Origin: Rhizobium sp. NFR07
Lineage (GTDB): Bacteria > Pseudomonadota > Alphaproteobacteria > Rhizobiales > Rhizobiaceae
Reading direction: 5' to 3'
Assembly (NCBI RefSeq): GCF_900111905.1
Contig: NZ_FOKM01000019.1
Coordinates: forward strand, 1-57,171
DNA length: 57,171 nt
Positions 53,144 through 57,171 of this stretch are shown piece after piece (position 1 is the stretch's first letter; the number at the start of each line of letters is the position of its first letter). The position numbers and the translations under genes were made by a program. Below the pieces are notes generated by a model. The model did no database searches. It worked only from the letters and a program-made list of their open reading frames with translations, and had not been told where the DNA came from.

Positions 53144-53797
53144 TTAAGTGTGGGAGACATTCTCGATATGGGTGCGGATGAGGCTTTCGGCATGGGGCCA
53201 GTCCATCGCCCTGACGATCCCGTCATCTGGCTTCGGCGCCAGAAGATGCAGCGGCGAGTCGGGCATCATGTGGATGACGAGGCAGTTCTCGACATTGTCC
53301 CTGACGGAGTGGAGATTATGGGCCATGTCGTCCATGAACACCGAGGGCAGGGCGCGTCCGGCATGCAGCTTGTGCATGACCGGCCCTTTCGGCTCCAGCG
53401 TCGCCACCAGCGGAAAATCGAAGCCCAGCCGGTCCAGAAGCCGGCGCCGCGGCTCCTGGTAACGCGGCGGCATGGCGGTCAGGAAGACGACGTCGGCATC
53501 GTCGCCGAGCGTCTTTAAGGTTTCTACGGCAAGGTCGAAAGGCATCTGCCAGTCTTCCTGTGCCTCGAAGAAGCTTCCGATCAGGCCTTTGACCTGCGCC
53601 TCCTCCAGAGCGATCTGGGTTTCGATCGAGACGATATTGCCGGTCAGCCGGAATGAGCGGGGCAGCAATTCATGCCCGCCGCGACGCAGATAGTCGGCGA
53701 AGGGGGCGGCGAAATTCAAGACGACATCATCGACGTCGCAGACGATGAGAGGCCTGTCGCGAAGCCGGACATGGGAAATGTCGACGATCTCGGTCAA
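53144..53797 (-). CDS. HAD-like hydrolase family protein
   Basis: A 217-residue protein. The HAD motif I appears as VCDVDDVVLNF (two Asp, near 20), motif II as FLTAMPPRYQ and motif IV-like acids in VFMDDMAHNL. It is probably a cytosolic phosphatase or related enzyme of unknown substrate. The start is a TTG (53795-53797): the stop codon of the DUF3572 gene lies one base before it and GGGGGA 8 bases upstream, so translation is coupled. An upstream ATG at 53893 would overlap the DUF3572 gene by 95 bases. Confidence 0.75.
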   Translation of the reverse strand: MTEIVDISHVRLRDRPLIVCDVDDVVLNFAAPFADYLRRGGHELLPRSFRLTGNIVSIETQIALEEAQVKGLIGSFFEAQEDWQMPFDLAVETLKTLGDDADVVFLTAMPPRYQEPRRRLLDRLGFDFPLVATLEPKGPVMHKLHAGRALPSVFMDDMAHNLHSVRDNVENCLVIHMMPDSPLHLLAPKPDDGIVRAMDWPHAESLIRTHIENVSHT

Positions 53798-53798
53798 T

Positions 53799-54110
53799 TC
53801 AGTATTCCCCCGAACCGAAATCAGGCCCCGAATAATGATGGGATGCAGCCACCACCGCTTCAGGCTTCGTCCCGGTCGCTTCGCAAAAGGCAAGCAGCGT
53901 CGGTTCGTGCCCCATGATGAAATCGATCATGCCCGCCAGAAAGCCCGGATCCGATATCGCATGACGAATCTGATCCGGGGTTACTCCGGAAAGTGCCAGG
54001 AAGCGCTGGAATATGTCCGGTTCGCTTGCCAGCCACCCGAGAACTGCCGCAGCCGTTTCCTCCGCTTGCACGCCCATTGCCTGCTGGTTTGCCGTGATTT
54101 TCGGGGGCAT
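53799..54110 (-). CDS. DUF3572 domain-containing protein
   Basis: A 103-residue helical soluble protein (AAVLGWLASEPDIFQRFLAL, then DFIMGHEPTLLAFCEATG). It matches DUF3572, a small alphaproteobacterial family found next to divK-pleD; function is unknown. Divergent from divK with a 131-base shared region, and coupled to the HAD-like gene downstream. Confidence 0.88.
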   Translation of the reverse strand: MPPKITANQQAMGVQAEETAAAVLGWLASEPDIFQRFLALSGVTPDQIRHAISDPGFLAGMIDFIMGHEPTLLAFCEATGTKPEAVVAASHHYSGPDFGSGEY

Positions 54111-54241
54111 GTTCCTGAGGTTACCTCTTTTTCAACTAAATAGCTTTAGCGTCGTCGCGAGCGAAGTTCTGTGGAATCGATTTTCCGGGAGCTTATATGT
54201 CGAAGGAATGCTTGCAAGGCGTGATTTAAGGAACGGACCCC

Positions 54242-54613
54242 ATGCCCAAACGGGTCATGATTGTTGAAGACAACGAGCTGAACATGAAGCTCTTCCGCGA
54301 TCTGATCGAAGCATCGGGCTACGAAACTATTCAGACGCGCAACGGCATGGAGGCACTGGATCTGGCGCGCAAGCACCGGCCGGACCTCATTCTTATGGAT
54401 ATCCAACTGCCGGAAGTCTCCGGCCTCGAAGTAACCAAATGGCTGAAGGAAGACGACGAGCTTCACGTCATCCCGGTCATCGCAGTCACCGCATTCGCGA
54501 TGAAGGGCGATGAGGAGCGCATCCGCCAGGGCGGCTGTGAGGCCTATGTCTCCAAGCCCATCTCGGTGCCGAAATTCATCGAAACGATCAAAACCTATCT
54601 CGGCGACGCGTGA
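54242..54613 (+). CDS. divK: Cell-cycle response regulator DivK
   Basis: A single receiver domain of 123 residues with acidic pocket Glu9, Asp10 and phosphorylation site Asp53 (LILMDIQLPEVSG), Thr/Ala switch (AVTAFAMKG) and Lys of SKPISV. DivK acts with PleC and DivJ to control CckA and thus CtrA phosphorylation and polarity. AAGGAACGGACCCC precedes the ATG. Followed by pleD after 16 bases. Confidence 0.96.
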   Translation: MPKRVMIVEDNELNMKLFRDLIEASGYETIQTRNGMEALDLARKHRPDLILMDIQLPEVSGLEVTKWLKEDDELHVIPVIAVTAFAMKGDEERIRQGGCEAYVSKPISVPKFIETIKTYLGDA

Positions 54614-54629
54614 GGACGGAAACAATAAG

Positions 54630-56000
54630 ATGACGGCACGGATCCTGGTTGTCGACGATGTTCCGGCCAATGTAAAGCTATTGGAAGCTCGCCTCCTAGC
54701 AGAGTATTTCGATGTGCTGACGGCCGAGGATGGCTACAAGGCACTCGCCATCTGCGAAGGCACCCATGTAGACCTGATCCTGCTCGATATCATGATGCCC
54801 GGCATTGATGGTTTCGAAGTCTGTCAGCGTCTGAAGTCGAACGCCCGCACCGCCCATATTCCAGTCGTCATGGTGACTGCACTCGACCAACCTTCTGACC
54901 GTGTTCGTGGCCTCAAGGCCGGCGCCGATGACTTCCTTACCAAACCGGTAAACGATACTCAGCTGATTGCCCGCGTGCGCAGCCTTGTCCGGTTGAAAAG
55001 CCTGAGCGACGAACTGCGGATTCGTGCCGACACTGCTCAAAATCTAGGGATGGAAGACGTATCGAGAGGATTGGACGGTCGCGAAGAGTCGGCGCAGATC
55101 CTGCTCGTTGACGGCCGCGCAAGCTCCCAGGAGCGCATCATCAAGGCCCTGAAGTCAATCGGCGAGGTCACCGCGATCTCCGACCCGCAGGCAGCCCTGT
55201 TCGAGGCGGCCGAGAATGCCTGGGACATGGTGATCGTCAACGCCAATTTCGAAGACTACGACCCGTTGCGGCTCTGCTCGCAGCTGCGCTCCCTAGAGCG
55301 CACCCGCTTCTTGCCGATCCTGTTAGCGGCAGAGGTGGGGGCCGAGGATATGGTCGTACGAGCGCTCGATCTTGGGATCAACGACTACATTCTCCGGCCC
55401 GTCGATCCAAACGAGCTCTTGGCCCGTGCGCTGACGCAAATCAAACGCAAGCGCTACAATGATCGTCTGCGCATGAGCGTCCGCCAGACGATCGAACTCG
55501 CCGTGACAGATCCTCTGACCGGCCTTCACAACCGTCGTTACCTCGACAATCATCTTAAGATGCTGTTCGACCGTTCGGCTGCCAGAGGGCGCCCGCTCTC
55601 GGCCTGCATCGTCGATATAGATCGGTTCAAGTCGGTCAACGACGACTTTGGCCATGATGCCGGCGATGAGGTGCTCAAAGAGTTTGCCAAGCGCATCCGC
55701 GCAACCGTTCGTGGTGCAGATCTAGCGTGCCGCTTCGGGGGCGAAGAATTCGTCGTTGTCATGCCGGATACCGACTCCGAGACCGCTGGCGTCATCGCGG
55801 AAAGGCTGCGGGCGATGGTGGAAAGCACACCATTCGTCGTCAAGAGCACGGGGACGCGGCTGGAAATGACGGCTTCCTTTGGCCTTTCTTGCAGTGCAGA
55901 GGGCGCCGAGACGCCGGCACAACTGCTCAAACAGGCCGACCTGGCGCTCTACAGGGCAAAGGCCGAAGGACGCAACCGAGTCGTCGCCAACGCAGCTTGA
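54630..56000 (+). CDS. pleD: Diguanylate cyclase response regulator PleD
   Basis: PleD, 456 residues: receiver 1 with Asp53 (LILLDIMMPG), a degenerate receiver 2 (about 150-270) and a GGDEF domain with active-site GGEEF at 370-374 and the inhibitory RxxD site five residues before it (RGADLACRF). It makes cyclic di-GMP when phosphorylated and drives the motile-to-sessile polar transition. The start is ATG 54630, after divK; a reading from 54510 only adds divK sequence out of frame. Usual position next to divK. Confidence 0.97.
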   Translation: MTARILVVDDVPANVKLLEARLLAEYFDVLTAEDGYKALAICEGTHVDLILLDIMMPGIDGFEVCQRLKSNARTAHIPVVMVTALDQPSDRVRGLKAGADDFLTKPVNDTQLIARVRSLVRLKSLSDELRIRADTAQNLGMEDVSRGLDGREESAQILLVDGRASSQERIIKALKSIGEVTAISDPQAALFEAAENAWDMVIVNANFEDYDPLRLCSQLRSLERTRFLPILLAAEVGAEDMVVRALDLGINDYILRPVDPNELLARALTQIKRKRYNDRLRMSVRQTIELAVTDPLTGLHNRRYLDNHLKMLFDRSAARGRPLSACIVDIDRFKSVNDDFGHDAGDEVLKEFAKRIRATVRGADLACRFGGEEFVVVMPDTDSETAGVIAERLRAMVESTPFVVKSTGTRLEMTASFGLSCSAEGAETPAQLLKQADLALYRAKAEGRNRVVANAA

Positions 56001-56961
56001 CCGCAGGTCGAGCTGGGTCGCCTCGGGCGCAGCTGGCTGGCGTGCCCATTTCCACCGTTGATAACAATTAATTGCGGGTGTGAATTAAGGTAGGATCTTC
56101 TTCGCGCCGATCGACCTGTTCAAGGCAGATACCTCTTGTGGCGTGAGCGTATGATAGTTCGGCCAAGTCTTTCGGTCGCCATGTGAGGGAAGTTGCAAGC
56201 GGCGTCAGCCCACATCATTTATTTCTGTAGGGGGCTTGGATTTCATATCTGCAATCAACATGTAAGAACGGCGTAGGCGAAGCGCCAGAGATTTGCTCGG
56301 TGACCGGAATTACTTACAACTTTTGGTGATTATCTGAGGTCGGAAGAACTTGGGCATTCAAATTTTAACCAACACCGAACCCAAATTGGTCGCCGCGTTA
56401 AGAATCTATTGATTTTCTTTTTGCTTTGCGCAATTTTGACTCTAACGGAAGATTGTGCCTTTGCGCACTCTGATACCCCATGATGCTCAGGTCCGCCGCA
56501 TCTCCTGGGTCGTGGGGTCGGTCGACCGGCAGGCATGCTACTACGGTTCCTCGTGCCGTTATTGCCGGCTGGTCGACCCCCTTTTCCAAAAGCGCCGCTC
56601 CCGGCCGGGATGCGGCGCTTTGTCGTTTCCAGGCCAAAGGCCTGCGGAGCGGCAATCGACGTCCTGGATGTCGTAGCACTCCTGGCTTTCCAGCGTTGCA
56701 ACTGACCAGCTTTCACAATCCGGGGAAAGCGCCGTAGCGGCAAGCCAACATAGGCCACAGCCTGCTTGATCGACCTTATCCGCGATCGGAAGATGCGAAT
56801 ATTCAAATACGCTGGCCGCGATTACGACCGGCAGGGTGACCAGCGTGTGAGCAAGAATGATGCCGCTCAGCGAGCTATTGAGACCGATCGCGGACAACTT
56901 GGGCTCCCGGTCAGGCGAGGAGCCGTTCTCAACACCGCCGGTCTAGAAAACGGTAAGTGGT
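56001..56961. other. Gene-free kilobase downstream of pleD
   Basis: No complete gene was found. The rpmG gene that often follows pleD in related genomes is not here. Two fragments are protein-like: a minus-strand piece ending near 56085 with HGDRKTWPNYHTLTPQEVSA and no good start, and a plus-strand piece around 56400-56484 with signal-peptide-like LLIFFLLCAILTLTEDCAFA, also without a clear start. Strong hairpins lie at 56589-56621 and 56957-56988. A horizontally altered segment is possible given the antitoxin gene that follows. Confidence 0.45.
56589..56621 (+). terminator. Strong hairpin, terminator-like
   Basis: AAAGCGCCGC (56589-56598) and GCGGCGCTTT (56612-56621) form a 10-base-pair stem. 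The loop contains TCCCGGCCGGGA, which is itself self-complementary, so a long continuous stem is possible. T residues follow. No gene clearly ends here, so it may belong to a non-coding RNA or to a lost gene. Confidence 0.5.
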
Positions 56962-56988
56962 TCAAGCCGCCTTTCCGGCTTGAACCAC
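56957..56988. terminator. Perfect hairpin overlapping the antitoxin stop codon
   Basis: GTGGTTCAAGCCG (56957-56969) and CGGCTTGAACCAC (56976-56988) are fully complementary with a six-base loop. The arms include the last codons and TGA of the antitoxin gene on the minus strand, followed by TTACCGTTTT. It is either an intrinsic terminator with a weak T tract or an autoregulatory RNA structure. Confidence 0.6.
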
Positions 56989-57171
56989 GGTAAGTTGGAG
57001 CCCGAGCGCCTTCATCACGCCAAGCAAGGTCGAGAGCTTGGGGTCGCCTTTTTCGCTGAGGGACTTGTAGAGTGCTTCACGGGTTATCCCGGCATCCTTG
57101 GCGACGGCCGTCATGCCTTTCGCCTTGGCGATGTTGCCGAGGGCTATGGCAATATCGGTGGTGTCGCCATC
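56962..57171 (-). CDS. Addiction-module antidote protein (HigA-like / HI1420 family), 5' part outside window
   Basis: The last 69 codons of a helix-turn-helix protein: IAIALGNIAKAKGMTAVAKD, then GITREALYKSLSEKGDPKLS and a C-terminal MKALGLQLTV. This is typical of the putative addiction module antidote family, whose toxin gene (HigB/RelE-like) normally lies directly upstream, here beyond the right edge. The antitoxin represses its own operon and neutralises the toxin. The start is not in the window. Confidence 0.85.
   Translation of the reverse strand, partial: DGDTTDIAIALGNIAKAKGMTAVAKDAGITREALYKSLSEKGDPKLSTLLGVMKALGLQLTVVQAGKAA

Noticed and set aside
54111..54241. CtrA-binding site (TTAA-N7-TTAA) before divK
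   Set aside because: No TTAA pair at the required spacing was found in the DUF3572-divK region.
56001..56300. rpmG (ribosomal protein L33) after pleD
   Set aside because: Expected from neighbours in related genomes, but no frame encodes the short Lys-rich L33 sequence.
1..57171. CRISPR array or restriction/defence locus
   Set aside because: No regularly spaced direct repeats of 24-40 bases and no Cas, restriction or known defence proteins were seen.

Overview
The window looks like a chromosomal segment of a Rhizobiaceae alphaproteobacterium (Rhizobium, Neorhizobium or Agrobacterium type). The grounds are a 14-subunit nuo operon followed by birA, rnj, mce, a DUF1467 gene, proS, lolC, lolD and dnaE, the divK-pleD pair with a DUF3572 gene beside it, BA14K and DUF982 proteins, a RIME-like intergenic repeat, alphaproteobacterial GAAC-N7-GAAC LexA boxes and EcfG/RpoE2-type promoters. 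The species cannot be named from the sequence alone.

Positions 1-19.65 kb are an accessory, gene-sparse stretch. It begins with the 3' tail of an IS110-type transposase. It then carries a cyanide-insensitive-type cytochrome bd oxidase (cydA-cydB plus a 34-residue CydX-like protein), a DUF982 protein, a YdeP-type molybdopterin oxidoreductase, a BA14K protein, small unknown proteins, a DUF808 membrane protein, a GNAT acetyltransferase, a metallo-beta-lactamase-fold hydrolase, a three-gene envelope/stress operon (hydrophilic protein, holin-superfamily protein, DUF3618 protein with 11-residue repeats) and a large hybrid histidine kinase with five PAS-like regions and two receivers. At least seven of these transcription units are preceded by GGAAC-N17/18-GTT, the general-stress sigma factor pattern, so much of this block may be one stress regulon. 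The block ends at a broken tyrosine recombinase beside the 3' end of tRNA-Val(TAC), which looks like an old integration border.

Positions 19.65-43.4 kb are core genome: tRNA-Val, two tRNA-Asp genes, then nuoABCDEFGHIJKLMN (respiratory complex I) with two micro-ORFs joined by TGATG overlaps after nuoD and nuoE. After the operon come biotin-protein ligase, ribonuclease J, a RIME-like repeat, methylmalonyl-CoA epimerase, a DUF1467 membrane protein, prolyl-tRNA synthetase and the LolCD lipoprotein exporter.

Positions 43.4-46.7 kb are a decayed interval with a 24-residue membrane peptide, a hipA pseudogene with several frameshifts and a 28-residue hydrophobic peptide under an SOS-like promoter.

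Positions 46.7-57.2 kb return to core functions: dnaE (replicative polymerase), an L,D-transpeptidase, dinB (polymerase IV, with a perfect LexA box that also argues for a later start codon), a HAD-like protein coupled to a DUF3572 protein, the cell-cycle regulators divK and pleD, a gene-free kilobase, and an addiction-module antitoxin cut by the right edge.
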